Assembly: GCA_026075535.2 (NCBI GenBank)
Contig: AP026542.1
Span: 1,550,001-1,614,000 of the forward strand
Length of the DNA: 64,000 nt
Direction of reading: 5' to 3'
DNA from: Tricholoma matsutake
Lineage: Eukaryota; Basidiomycota; Agaricomycetes; Agaricales; Tricholomataceae
The translations under genes and the position numbers were made by a program. This document shows, piece by piece, positions 30,701-41,399 of the stretch. The notes beneath the pieces are model-generated. The model was not told the origin of the DNA. It ran no database searches and saw only the letters and a program-made list of their open reading frames with translations. Each line of letters starts with the position of its first letter. The first letter of the stretch is position 1.

Positions 30701-32070
30701 TCCAACTACCAGCAACCACCACTCCATCTCCACCTGCCACCACTCTCATGCACACTGCTACAACAGCACCCTAGGGTAAGGTTTTTTCCTTCCTTTTTTA
30801 CTCAACTAATTAATTGTTTTTCTGCATTATTTAGGAACCAAACTCCATCTCACAAAGGGTCTCGACACGAACCAAGCTACCACACCAACAGCTGCCAAAT
30901 CTCCCCTCCCTGTGCAAGCGGGATATGAGGGTGTTGATAAGGGTCGGGAGCGAGCAGGGGGATGCCAGGAGACCCCACAAGGGGATACCCACCCGGTGAG
31001 CACCCACGATACAACATCAGACTCAAACAAGTGCCATGTACCCAGGACGATGAGGAATAGACCCAGGACCCCATGATAACAACAAAACAAAGAAGCCAGC
31101 ACCAACGCCAGCAAAGGCACCAGCACCAGTACACCCAAACAACCAGAATTGACCCTACAGGCCCCAGCAACACCCAAACAAGGCACCAAGGTCCAACCAC
31201 AGTGAGGAATGACACACCACCTGCCTCCAGCCCCATGAGCAACTGCTCATGGGGTGGATTGCAGGTGGAATGACAAGATGATGGGGCTGCCACAACATTG
31301 CAGGTGAACGGAGGAGGCGACAGATGATACCTACCAATGACACCAATGCTGCCAACACACAACCCCGACATACAACTCCATGACAATGATGAACAGCCCC
31401 AGGACCCCATGACAATGACGATGAAATGACGACATCAGTACTGACACCAGCACCAGCACAAACAATGACAATGCCAGCATGAACAATGATGTGAACAACA
31501 ACAACTACGATGATGGGGAGGCCATTAAATGATGCCCATGATGACCAGCACCCCCTCCCACCACTGCAAGCAACTGCTCGTGGGGTGGAGACAGGGTGCG
31601 AGAGGTGAGGAGACAGAGAGTGGTGGCAACAGCTAAGTTGTTTTTTTTGTTTATCATTTCATTTTGTTATCAATGAAAATTTTAGGTACTAACTACTACT
31701 ATGACAACTGGCATCCACAACAAGGAGCAGCACCCCAAGATTGCGGGTGCTAGCACTTGAGGATGATGCCAGCATGCCCAAATGACCACAGCTGACCCAG
31801 CAGGCCCCAGCACTGGTGGAATGACAATGACGGGTTCAACTACCATGAATGAAGCACCGTCCACCTCCAGCCTCATGAGCAACTGCTCATGGGGTGGATG
31901 GTGGGTGGAATGGCGATGACAGCCAAGGGGGAAGGCGACACTGACAGGGAGACCACCTGGGGGAATGAGGGGGAGGAGGGGAGATGGTGGGGAGGGAGAA
32001 TGAGGACGACAATGCCACTGCCACGCTGGTTCCAAAAAAATGTATTTGCATTTGCATGTAACAGTAGTCA
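30700..32070 (+). repeat. Hairpin cassette 2
   Basis: A short exon rich in Thr, Pro and His codons (30700-30774) ends at an intron GTAAGGTTTTTTCC...AACTAATTAATTG...TATTTAG (30776-30834) that matches the cassette introns elsewhere. Then come hairpins at 31231-31254 (CCCCATGAGCA-AC-TGCTCATGGGG, perfect 11-bp arms, plus outer arms CCACCTGC/GCAGGTGG), 31565-31583 (decayed) and 31874-31891 (CATGAGCA-AC-TGCTCATG). No single long believable protein frame is present. Confidence 0.6.
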
Positions 32071-32115
32071 TACAACCCCAAGAAATACTATATCTTGTTA
32101 CTAAGTGTTCTATAA

Positions 32116-33658
32116 TTATGAATTAATTTTGAATATATCAAGTGGCACCACATTGAAGTGATGTTCGTCTGGAGGCTGCGGATTTGAGCATTTGGCCAGA
32201 GATGCATGTGGAAAATAATGGGCAAAGGAATTGATCTCTTCCTTGTGACACATCAGTACCCCAAGACTAATGGCAGTGAGCACCTCATCAGCACGTTGGT
32301 CATTGCTCCCATCTTCAGGATCATGATCATGATCCTGCTCTGGCAGAGAGCTGCCTTCATCTACATTGTCTGGTTCTGAGTCTGTGGTATCACTGCCCTC
32401 CATGTCCTCCTCCTGGTCCAACTCTAACCCATTATCTTGGTCTCGAAAAACATAGTTCTCTAGCCAAAGCGACTCTGTGCACCATTCAGGGAAGACGATG
32501 CAGGCTTGTCAAATAGAGGGAAGATGAATGTGAGACATTAGGTTTGCAATTCCAGGCTCAAGGATGAGCATGAGTTCCGTAAGCATGGGCCATTTGATTT
32601 GCAGTAAATCAGTGGGGGTGAGCTCAATGCCATGAACAACAATAACAGCATCCTCCAGTTGAGGTAATGGAACTAAGAAGTCGTAGAAGGTCCAGGGCAT
32701 GGATGCATAGAGCCTGGGCTGAGGTGCAGCGAGACCCGGGGTCATGACGGTGAGATGTTTGATAGATGATTGGAAAGTGCTGGCAGCAAAATCAATGCAA
32801 CGAGTATTGGCCAAATAAAAGTGCCCTGTTTCCAACAGTGGAGCATCTATCCTGACCATAGGAAGTAAGGGACTGGCATGGTAGTGACCTGCTGCCCAAA
32901 TAAAGAGCTTGGTGGCAGCAGGTAAATGGACTGTCCCAAGATCACACAGCCAATTTACTTTGACAGAGATTTCAACTTCGGTCAGGTTTTTTCCAATAGT
33001 GCAGAAGTCTGTGAACAAGGCCTCTGTGCTCACCAGGGCATGGTGAAGAGTAGAGCCATACTCTGTGATGCTGCGCATGCTTGTACAACACATCATCAGC
33101 ACTGTGACAGAGGGAAGCTTTCCAAATAACACCTTTCTGATTCCATTGGTATCGACAACAAGGCGTTTAAGTCTAGAGAGCCCGATTTGATATCTGACAG
33201 GGGATGTCTGATGCTCCTCCTCAAGATGCAGGTGGGGACTCCTCTCATCACAGTGTACAGGTGTTCGAGGTTTGGAAACACAGGAATGGCGATGAAGTGA
33301 GTGAATGGTGATCTAACTTCAATGCAAAGCTCAGTTAAGGCATCGAAAGCATGTCTTCCTTCTAACATGTCAAATATTTGATCAGTGATTCCAGTATGCA
33401 TTGTTGATCAATGGTTGTCTGACTCAACTACCACCAAATGCATTGACATGTTTGATGTTCACAAGCTGTCTGTCAGATCCAGCCATCGCCCAAAGTGGAG
33501 GAATGTTTTAGCAACCAGTGCTTTGTGAGAGGCCATATCATTGTCAAATTTGATGTCGAATATTGCAAAAGGGTTGGGGTGATTATCGAGGATAGTATGG
33601 AAGGTAGTGGATGTATGTCACAGAGTAAGCCAGTGTAGATGAACTTCTGAGCACGCAA
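32116..33658 (-). pseudogene. F-box/LRR-like protein gene, degraded
   Basis: Read from 33658: SILSSIITPTLLQYSTSNLT, then DKALVAKTFLHFGRWLDL-like frame, MHTGITDQIFDMLEGRHAFD with ALTELCIEVRSPFTHFIAIP, a frameshift near 33185, GLSRLKRLVVDTNGIRKVLF, LPQLEDAVIVVHGIELTPTD, MLTELMLILEPGIANL and an in-frame TGA at 32506-32508 before PEWCTESLWLENYVF and an acidic tail ending at 32116. The regular leucine spacing and order resemble the large basidiomycete F-box protein family, which selects substrates for SCF ubiquitin ligase; the F-box itself was not seen. At least one stop and one frameshift make it a probable pseudogene. Confidence 0.55.
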
Positions 33659-34395
33659 TACTGCTGGAACAGGACAATCTAATAAAACTGAGTCCTATGA
33701 TCCAGTCAATTACTTCATAGCATAGAGAACCATATGGATAATTGTTAGGAGGCATGATCAGAGAGGAGCGATTAGTCTCAAGGGGTGGTCTCAATGAGAA
33801 TCTTTTGCATCTGTTTTCTATCGACTGCTTTTGCTCACTTTGCTATCAGATTCTTACTAAGAAACTCAATGGCATTGCAAATACTTACCCATGTCACAAA
33901 GCCCACTGTGGTGCTTCTTTTTTGTGGTTGCCTCACCCGTGGGACATATTTCATAGCCTTGATGTTGTGGTTGCAGCTGTATAATAGCCATCTGACCAAC
34001 AACACCGAGGTTGTGGCCAGAAGGCACGGCTATTATGGCGATCCAAAAGTTACCTTGATACATGGTTGATCTAGGGTTGATTTCAAGTTCTCCAGTATTA
34101 TGACAGTCTGTCTGACCTTCCAGGCGTCCGATTCTATGTGTCCGATCTTATACATCATCCTTGGCAATCAATCTTGATAGTTGCCAGATATAACATCATA
34201 GTCAATGCCTAGCTGGACGATTGGATGACTCCAGCCCTATTCTCCACCCCCATGCCCAGGTTGGTCCCTCCCCTATTCCTCTCATCTATTCCCATTCTGC
34301 TAAGCTTGGTTCTAGCCTCTGCCTCTTGTTCATCTTTTTAGACTTGCTGCTGGTTTTGCCAGTTGAACGTGGCCAGAAGATTCAAATGGCACCAG
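33659..34395. other. No gene recognised
   Basis: Short open frames only, with no domain. Ordinary CpG-poor spacer sequence. Confidence 0.4.
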
Positions 34396-35170
34396 TGTCA
34401 GTTTAAAAAGAAAAATTGGTGATGTAACTGTCAATGAAAAGTTGACTGTTAAACAGCCACATAAAAGATTGAGAGTTAGCAGTAATAAAAGTTCTGATAC
34501 AACAGGTAATGAAGTTTACCATATCTCAGTCCCTCTTGGTATAATATGGAGCAATAACAGTTGTGCATATGACTCTGTCTTTTCTATCCTTTATGCAGTG
34601 TGGAAGACTAATCCAGAGTATTGGAGTCATACTTTTGGTTCTATAATGATGATATACTTGAGGATATATGCAATGGATTTCAAAGTCATTTAGATGGTCA
34701 GACTTTATTAGAAAATGTGAGGGACATATTTAGACATAAACTGGATGACTTAAGAATTGCAGGCTTGTGGTGGGGTAGGCATACATCAGTGGTTAGATTA
34801 TTACAGCTTATGTTTACAACACCCACTCAAATTGTGTCCTCACAACTTACATGTTCTCAAGAACATACATTGACTCAGGCTCAAACTGTAAACTTTGCAC
34901 TCCCCCCCGTATTCCTATCAGAGTCCTGGGAGTCCGAGTTTTCCGATAGGAGTCCGATTGGAGTCCTACTAGTCTGACACTAGTCCTAGGAGTCCGATGG
35001 GAATCCAATCAGAATGTATCTTGATGACCATGTACTTTTATTTCCAAGAAATTCCTAGTAAATTCTGAGTAAAGTCCTATGCAATTCCAACAGGTAGTAG
35101 TCGGAATACCACACCATTTTGGCAGACTTAACTTGATGAAAATGCTTACAAAATAAATGGACAGAGCAGG

Positions 35171-35244
35171 AATTGAACTCTAGACCTTGGGATATACATG
35201 ACATGACTACCAAACAAGTGCTCAACCAGTTGTGCCACAGGAGC
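35171..35244 (-). repeat. tRNA-like module (A and B box), left subterminal
   Basis: Minus strand starts GCTCCTG, with A-box-like TGGCACAACTGG (35226-35237) and B-box-like AGTTCAATTCC (35170-35180). Acceptor and D-stem pairing is poor, so it is a tRNA-derived SINE-type or decayed tRNA sequence and not a working tRNA gene. It points outwards to the left end of the element. Confidence 0.55.
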
Positions 35245-35389
35245 ATTAATAAATATGTAATATAAAGTCCATTCAAAGCACTTAGGATTAGTTCACTTAT
35301 TTTTAACCTCTCTCACAAGAGCTCAAAAAAAAATTGTTGAGCCCTTGCATCTTCGTGAGGGAGTAGGTAACTAATATAGATTTTTAAAA

Positions 35390-36600
35390 AACCCCCCACG
35401 CAAATGTGAGGGGGAGAATTAATTATACTATTTAATTATACTATTTTAAATTCTACAAAAAAAACCCACCCCCCCATTTCATGGGGGGAAGGGGGTGGTG
35501 GTGCGTTGCATTGACTGTCTCATCAGCCCTGTCCCATCATTTCCTCTCCCTCTTGTCTCCGTCGTGTCTCGCCTCCCTCACCTCGCCTCCCTCGTCTCCC
35601 CTCCCTCGTTGTTCCACCCACTGTCCACCCCACGAGCAGTTGCTCGCGAGGCTGGTGGTGGGTGGTGCATCGTATGTTGATGGCGGCGTTTGTCCATTGT
35701 CCCCTCCCTCCCTCCCCCTCCCCTTAAACACCCTACGAGCAGATGCTTGTAGGCATGCATGGGGCGGGTGTCACCATCGTCTCCCCTTCTGGTCGTCATT
35801 TCCCTTTCCCCTTGTTGTTTTGTCACCCTTGTCATTCATCCCCCTCGTCGTCTGCACCCACGAACCACCCTACGGGCAGCTGCTCATAGGCATGTTGTTT
35901 GGTGCCGTCATCATCCCTCCACGCCATTCCTGTGTTCTCGCACCCCATATACACCCTGTGAGCAGTCGCTCACGGCAGTGATGGGGGGTGCTGGATGTCA
36001 TTGGTGTTGTGGGGGGTCCATGCACTCATGATCCACCCTATGAGCAGCAGCTCGTAGGCATGGGGTGGGTGCATTGTCGGTTCATCAGTGACATGGCACG
36101 AGGGGAGGGGTCGGGTGGTGCTTACCGGGCGGGTATTCCCCTTCTGGGGTCTCCTGGTGTTACTCCCTGTGCTCCTGACCATGATCAATACCCTCACATC
36201 CCGTTTTGATGGGGAGGAGAGGGGTTGCCAGGGGCATCGTTGGGTGTGGGTTTGGCTTGCATCAGTCCGTCGTTACTCATGTAGATTAGAACCTAGAAAC
36301 AAAACAAATGAATTAGTTAGTTTACAAAAGTAAAAAACGAATGAAAAAAAAAACTTACTACGGCCCAAACGACGATTGCATTGTTTGGGCATCGTTCGGC
36401 GTCGAAACCAGTCATTTCCAGTCTTGGGGGCTCGTCTAGAGATGGGGATGAAGTGGGAGTGGTGGGAGTTGCTGGGTTGAGGTGGTTGAGGTGGGGGGGA
36501 TGGAGGTGGTGTGCTTGTCGTCATTGGTGGTGGTGGTGGGAGTTGATGAGCTGGCAGGTGTGATGACACAGCTATGTGCTTTGTCATCACACCCGCAGGA
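35390..36600 (-). repeat. Hairpin cassette 3, inside the TIR element
   Basis: Minus orientation: a Pro/Ser-rich exon near 36590-36370 reaches the motif NAIVVWAV, followed by an intron GTAAGTTTTTTTTTTC...AACTAACTAATTC...TTTCTAG (36356-36290). Downstream hairpins: 36039-36058 (CTATGAGC/GCTCGTAG), 35957-35974 (GTGAGC-AGTC-GCTCAC), 35872-35890, 35733-35752 (CTACGAGCA/TGCTTGTAG) and 35631-35648 (CACGAGCA/TGCTCGCG). A C-run hairpin lies at 35391-35413. Confidence 0.6.
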
Positions 36601-36635
36601 ATGGTATGTAGTGTAGTATGATCACTTACCTGTAA

Positions 36636-36716
36636 TGACTGTTTAGCCTAATGGTATTGTAGTCAGTTTATGCTTACATAATATTCTGTAGTCAAGTGTT
36701 CAATTCTCATCTGTGC
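36636..36716 (+). repeat. tRNA-like module (A and B box), right subterminal
   Basis: GACTGTTTAGCCTAATGG (A box TTAGCCTAATGG, 36643-36654) and GTGTTCAATTCTC (B box, 36696-36708). It points outwards to the right end, mirroring the left module. Confidence 0.5.
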
Positions 36717-37476
36717 GTTTAATTTTTCATACTATATTACTAAGCAAGGCTGCTTTCATTCCTATCGGAATCCTATGTTGTCTGATGTCTTAGCATAACT
36801 TCGGACTAGTCCTATGTGATTTCTATGATCGGAAATTCCTAGGAAATTCCGATAGTCTGATCGGACTCTGATCGGACTACATTGGACTGGACTAGGACTA
36901 AATGTGCCATTTCATGTCAATTTGGCTGGTGAAAATGACATCAGAATATGGTTGGATTCTGATTGGAGTCCGATCGGAATCACCAGAATCATCAGATTCC
37001 TATAGGAATATGGGGGGGAGTGTAAAGACCTCCTCAAACTTGTCAACATTCTGTTTGGTCTTGCATTTTGTTTTCTGGAACAAGTCCTTATGTATCAATA
37101 CAAGATTGGATTCAGAATCATCAGGAAGGTTCAATGTCTAGATGTTCTGAATGTAATCAACATCTCATACATTCATATTCTTTTGTGTCAGTTCCAGCTA
37201 TACTTATATTTGAATTTGAAGGAAAAAAATTAAAAATAGACCCAGAAGTGACAATTGTTAGCAGAAATAATCAGCCTTTTACAATAAAACTAAAGGGTAT
37301 TATCTATCATGGAGAAGCACATTATATATCACACATTGTTGTGAATGAGCAACTATGGTTTCACAATGGTATTACAACTGCTAACATGGTATATGAGGGA
37401 CTATTGCAATATATGACAGATCTAATGCATTGCAGAGGGAAAGAAGCAGTTGTGGCAATATATGCAAAGTGATGGT

Positions 37477-37909
37477 TATAAGGGCAACCTCAGCCTCTAG
37501 CAAAGGGAAATCTGAAGTTAAAATTATATTACATATTACAGGGATTGGGGACGCACCTACCAAAGGGAAATCCGAAGAGAAAACTCTAAGGATCCCTTTG
37601 CCGATGCCCAGTATATGTGAAGACGACAAAAATCAAATAATAACCTAAAAATAGAAAAGGCGGAGATAGGCAGATCAAGGCCGCTGAATGACATCATACC
37701 AAGGGTAGATGTCGGAAGGGGTGCTCCGCCTCTAAATATAAAACTGTCAACATGCACAAACATGATAGAAAGGGAAATTAGTAATAAAATCCAGAAAAAT
37801 CATAGAAAATGAAGAATAGAAGGAAATGAAGTGAGGAAAAATATAGAATGAACATAAAAAATAGGAGAAACACACAGGGCACCCCCCTAGTCCCCCTAGT
37901 CCCCTCACA
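37477..37909 (-). repeat. 3' LTR of gypsy element
   Basis: 433 bp. On the element strand it starts TGTGAGGGGAC and ends GCCCTTATA. Confidence 0.9.
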
Positions 37910-37919
37910 TCACCCTCTC

Positions 37920-39312
37920 TCTAAGATGCATCACCCCGATGCATTTGAAATCGCATACGACCAAAGTCCATGACTTGAATGCGACGCGGTGCAGCAGTGT
38001 GCCATTGGTGGAATTCCTTGACTAACCGAGGGGCATTCACATCAGACTCTTTGACCCATGAGTTCTCCTCATACCCATAACCCTTTCAATGCACCAAATA
38101 CTGGAGTTTTCCTCAACGCAACCAGCTGTCCAAGATTGACTCAACTTCGTATTGGGGTTCTCCCTCGATCACTGTAGGTGGTGGTGGTGGGTGTGAATGG
38201 CATCCCAGGAATGGATCTGGGGGAGCTGGAAGGAGTTTGATGACATGGAAGACTGGGTGGAGTCTGGACATGGAGGCTGGGAGGCATAGATGATAGGCAT
38301 GCATTCCAACACACTTGATGATGGGGAAAGGTCCCAGGAAGCGATGAGCGAGTTTCTTGGATGGATGCATAGTGGAGATGTCACTGGAGTCAAGATAAAC
38401 TTGATCACCAACCTTGTACTGAGGGGTTGGAGAATGGCATTGGTTGTAAAAGCATGCCATGTCATCCTTCGCCTTTGCTAAGGCTGCCTTTGCCTCCTCC
38501 AAGCTATCCCGCATGCGTTCTGTGAACTCATTCACCATCTCGATGTGTGAGGGAGTTTGGTGAGGTTCAAATCCCATGTGTGGATGTTGTCTGGTGTCTA
38601 AGAGGAAAGGGGTCTGTTGAGTGGAAGCATAGACATGGTTGTTGTATCCGAACTTGGCCAAGGGGAGAAGATCGTCCCAATTGTCCTGGCATTCATTGAC
38701 AAAGATGCGGATGTACTGCTCCAGTTCCTGGTTGACTTGCTCAGTCTGGCTGTCAGTTTGTGGGTGATAAGCAGTCGAAGCAAGGAGTTTGATTCCCAGG
38801 AGTCGGTACAGCTCACGAGTGAACTCTGCCATGAACTGAGGGCCATGATCAGAGAGGAAAGCACCAGGAAGTCCATGTAATTTCCACACATGGTGGAGGT
38901 AGAGTCGGGTGGCACCCAGGGCACTGACAGTGGTGTGAGTGGGAATGAAGTGAGTGCATTTTCCCACTGAATCAACTGTGCACATCACCGCATCAAACCC
39001 ATTTGACTCTGGCAACTCCACCACAAAGTCGATGCTGACAACATCCCAATGACTCTCTGGAACAGGAAGAGGGTGTAGCTCGCCAATGGGTTTGCGACAA
39101 GGAATCTTGGTGCATAGGCAAAGGTCACAAGTGCAACAATACTGACCAATGAGCCATGACATTTGTGGCCACCAATAATTCTGTGAGGTGAGCTCCAAGG
39201 TCTTCCAGCATCCAGGATGACCAGCAATCTGTGAGTCATGGTGTTGGGATATGATGCGCTGGCGAAGGTCTGGGTCATTGGGGACATAGATGCAATCCCT
39301 GAAATACAACAA
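37920..39312 (-). pseudogene. Gypsy integrase with degraded chromodomain
   Basis: 399-codon open frame 39312-38113. Zinc finger H-x-H...C-x2-C (SQHHDSQIAGHPG, CTCDLCLCTK). Catalytic triad: D in VVSIDFVVELP, D in LSDHGPQFMAEF and E in TEQVNQELEQYI. The GPF-like block LAHRFLGPFPIIKCVG and PVFHVIKLLPAPPDP follow. After a stop at 38113 the shifted frame reads GKLQYLVH-stop-KGYGYEENSWV and VNAPRLVKEFHQWH, a chromodomain-like end in which the aromatic Trp codon is replaced by TGA. The integrase frame alone looks intact, the chromodomain is broken. Confidence 0.87.
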
Positions 39313-39554
39313 GTCCTCTTTTCAGCCCACTCTGCCGCACGCAAGGAAAGGGTGGATCCCTTCCTCAGTTCTTTAACAGCTCGGGCAACAACATCCTCAT
39401 GTAAACCGCTACGGTTTGCATGACGAATGTCACATAGGATGTCCTGCTCCTCGCCCTGGGGTGCGATGCCTTCCAGTGCCTGAATGGTGAACAGGTCTGG
39501 CTGCAACAACACAATGTTTTGGTTGTCATCGCTGCCATCCCCATGGTCTGCACA

Positions 39555-40192
39555 TCAGGAGAGGGCATCAGTCTTCCCCATGCTGCGACCCAGATGGTGG
39601 TGCAAGGAGAAGTCAAATCTGGATAGATACAGGGACCAACAAGCTTGACGACAGTTCAATTTCTTGGCCGTCATAAAGTACTCGAGATTGTTGTGATCTG
39701 TCCAAATTTCCACCTTGTGTTGGGCACCCTCGAGGAAGTGTTGCCACTCCTCAATCGCACACATTATTGCCAACATCTCCTTGTCATGGATCTTGTAATT
39801 TCACTCTACAGCACTAAGGCTTTTGGAGTAGAACACAACAGGATGCCACTTCTGGTCCTCCGGAGACTGCTGAGACAACATGGCGCCTGTCGCAAAGTCA
39901 GAACTGTCGGCTTCTACATGAAAAGGACGTGAATCCTCAGCAAAGGTAAGAATGGGAGCGGAAGTGACCATCTCCTTAAGCTTTTCAAATGCCTCCTGTT
40001 GTGCATTATCCCACCTCCATGCCTCCTTTTCTGTCAAGTCAAACAGTGGTCATGCATGATGTGAGAAATCCTTGATAAAACACCGATAGAAATTGATGAA
40101 GCCCAGGAAAGACTGCACCTCTTTCTTGTTCGTGGGTGTTGGCCAAGCTGTGACCCCGTTCACCTTGATAGGATCCATCTCCACCTGACCCT
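39555..40192 (-). pseudogene. Gypsy RT connection and RNase H
   Basis: After the [32 protein letters not shown], then 40037-39801 WRWDNAQQEAFEKLKEMVTS, ILTFAEDSRPFHVEADSSDF (first RNase H Asp) and 39776-39555 MLAIMCAIEEWQHFLEGAQH, VEIWTDHNNLEYFMTAKKLN, LSRFDFSLHHHLGRSMGKTD. Stops occur near 40050 and 39800. Confidence 0.85.
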
Positions 40193-40681
40193 TAGGGCAA
40201 GGCAGGGGTTACCCCTGGGTGTCAAATGTCATACCCTTACCCCTACCCCTGAACACCCTACCCTTAGGGGTAAGGGTATGGAAACATATAAGGGTTGCCA
40301 AGAGTATGGGAGGGTTTGTCAAGGGTACAAGGGTTTGGCACAAAATCAACATATTTAGAGCAAAGTTCATTTGAAAAGTGTTGATAACTATTGTATTTAC
40401 TATTAATATCACATATTAATACCTCTTATTAACATATGAAAGCCATTATCATGTTGGACAATCCCAAAATCTGAATTTAATTGATGAAAATCTGGAATAT
40501 GAGTCTTTGTAGCTGAAAAAATCAAATAATATTCTTACATAAGCATACCCCTGGCATACCCCTGTACCCTTACTAAGGGTACAGGGGTATGCAAGGGTAT
40601 GAACTTCCAAACCCCTACCCTTACCCCTCATACCCTTAGCCCAAAAACACAAGGGTACACCCCTACCCCTGCCTTGCCTTA
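40193..40681. mobile_element. hAT-type MITE (489 bp) inside the gypsy RT
   Basis: Ends TAGGGCAAGGCAGGGGT and the complement TAAGGCAAGGCAGGGGT (one mismatch), with a perfect 8-bp target duplication CTGACCCT at 40185-40192 and 40682-40689. Subterminal ACCCTTACCC words abound. No coding capacity. The duplicated target is part of the RT codons for Glu-Gly-Gln, which proves insertion after the gypsy element. Confidence 0.95.
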
Positions 40682-41230
40682 CTGACCCTCCAAGATAATC
40701 AGGCCAAGGTACTTGATCTTGGTCTTCTCAAAATTGCACTTGTCCTGATGAGGGTAGAGTTTGTACTGTTGAAGCTGTTCTAGGACGAGGCACATGATGC
40801 GACGGTGCTCTTCAACTGTGCGAGTGAAGATGAGGATGTTGTTGAGATAGATGCAAACAACACCTTTGAGAGTGAGGTTGTGGAAAATGTCATTCATCAT
40901 GGTCTGAAAGGTGGCAGGACTATTAGTAAGGCCAAAGAACATGACAAGCAGTTCAAAAAGACCACAGTTGGTACAAAAGGCTGCCTTCCACTCATCTCCC
41001 TCCTTTATCCTCACATTATTGTAGCCCCAATGGACGTCGAGCTTGGTGAAGTATCGGGCTCCATGGAGCTGGTTCACAAGTTCGGAGATGAGAGGTAATG
41101 GGTAGCGATTTTTGACCATGATGTCGTTGAGCCTTCTGTAGTCTTGAACTGGTCAAAGTGAGCCATCCTTCTTCTTGACAAAGAAAAAGGGAGAGGCCAT
41201 GGGTGACTTCAATGGTTGAATACATCCAGA
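40682..41230 (-). pseudogene. Gypsy reverse transcriptase
   Basis: Reads [36 protein letters not shown] (first catalytic Asp region), [18 protein letters not shown] and [13 protein letters not shown], where the usual YLDD is YLNN, so both catalytic aspartates of the motif are changed. Ends [13 protein letters not shown] at the MITE insertion; the frame resumes on the far side with [17 protein letters not shown] near 40185. Confidence 0.85.
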
Positions 41231-41399
41231 GGCCAGGTGCTCATCGATGAACTGGTCAAGCTGTCACTGTTCTTCAGGAGAGAGAGGATAGACCTTGCAG
41301 GATGAAGGGGTTGCACCGGGGGTGAGTTCAATCACATGATCCCATGGCTTGCGCGCAGGGAGAGAGTCGAATGATTCCTTGGAGAACATGTCTCCAAAC

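Larger units (their letters stand above)
34899..37021. mobile_element. TIR transposon with TCCGAT-type subterminal repeats and two tRNA-like modules
   Basis: Ends: CACTCCCCCCCGTATTCC at 34899 and the complement of GGAATATGGGGGGGAGTG at 37004-37021. Both subterminal zones (34910-35100, 36750-37010) are dense in TCCGAT-N-GGA and GGACTAG words. It interrupts the ubiquitin-hydrolase-like frame. Target duplication is unclear: TGTAAA occurs near both borders (34887-34892 and 37020-37025). The interior holds a hairpin cassette but no transposase, so it is non-autonomous. Confidence 0.72.
34396..37472 (+). pseudogene. Ubiquitin-hydrolase-like (USP/C19-type) gene split by an insertion
   Basis: 5' part 34396-34895: IIWSNNSCAYDSVFSILYAV is a Cys-box-like motif (catalytic Cys in NSCAYDS), followed after a one-base shift near 34644 by DDILEDICNGF, LRIAGLWWGRHTSVVRLLQL and SCSQEHTLTQAQ-like text. 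3' part about 37030-37472: SIQDWIQNHQEGSMSRCSEC, SVPAILIFEFEGKK, and LKGIIYHGEAHYISHIV with WFHNGI, the His-box region of USP-type proteases (H in GEAHY), ending in TGA at 37470-37472. A TIR element at about 34899-37021 separates the halves. Similar NSCAYDS proteins recur in agaricomycetes, so a transposon origin is likely. Would cleave ubiquitin or ubiquitin-like proteins if intact. Confidence 0.65.

Noticed and set aside
31073..31410. Open frames of 66 to 177 codons around cassette 2
   Set aside because: Overlap on both strands in repetitive text, with only hairpin-derived peptide repeats in common.
35171..36716. Functional tRNA genes
   Set aside because: A and B boxes are present but acceptor and D stems do not pair, so these are at best tRNA-derived sequences.
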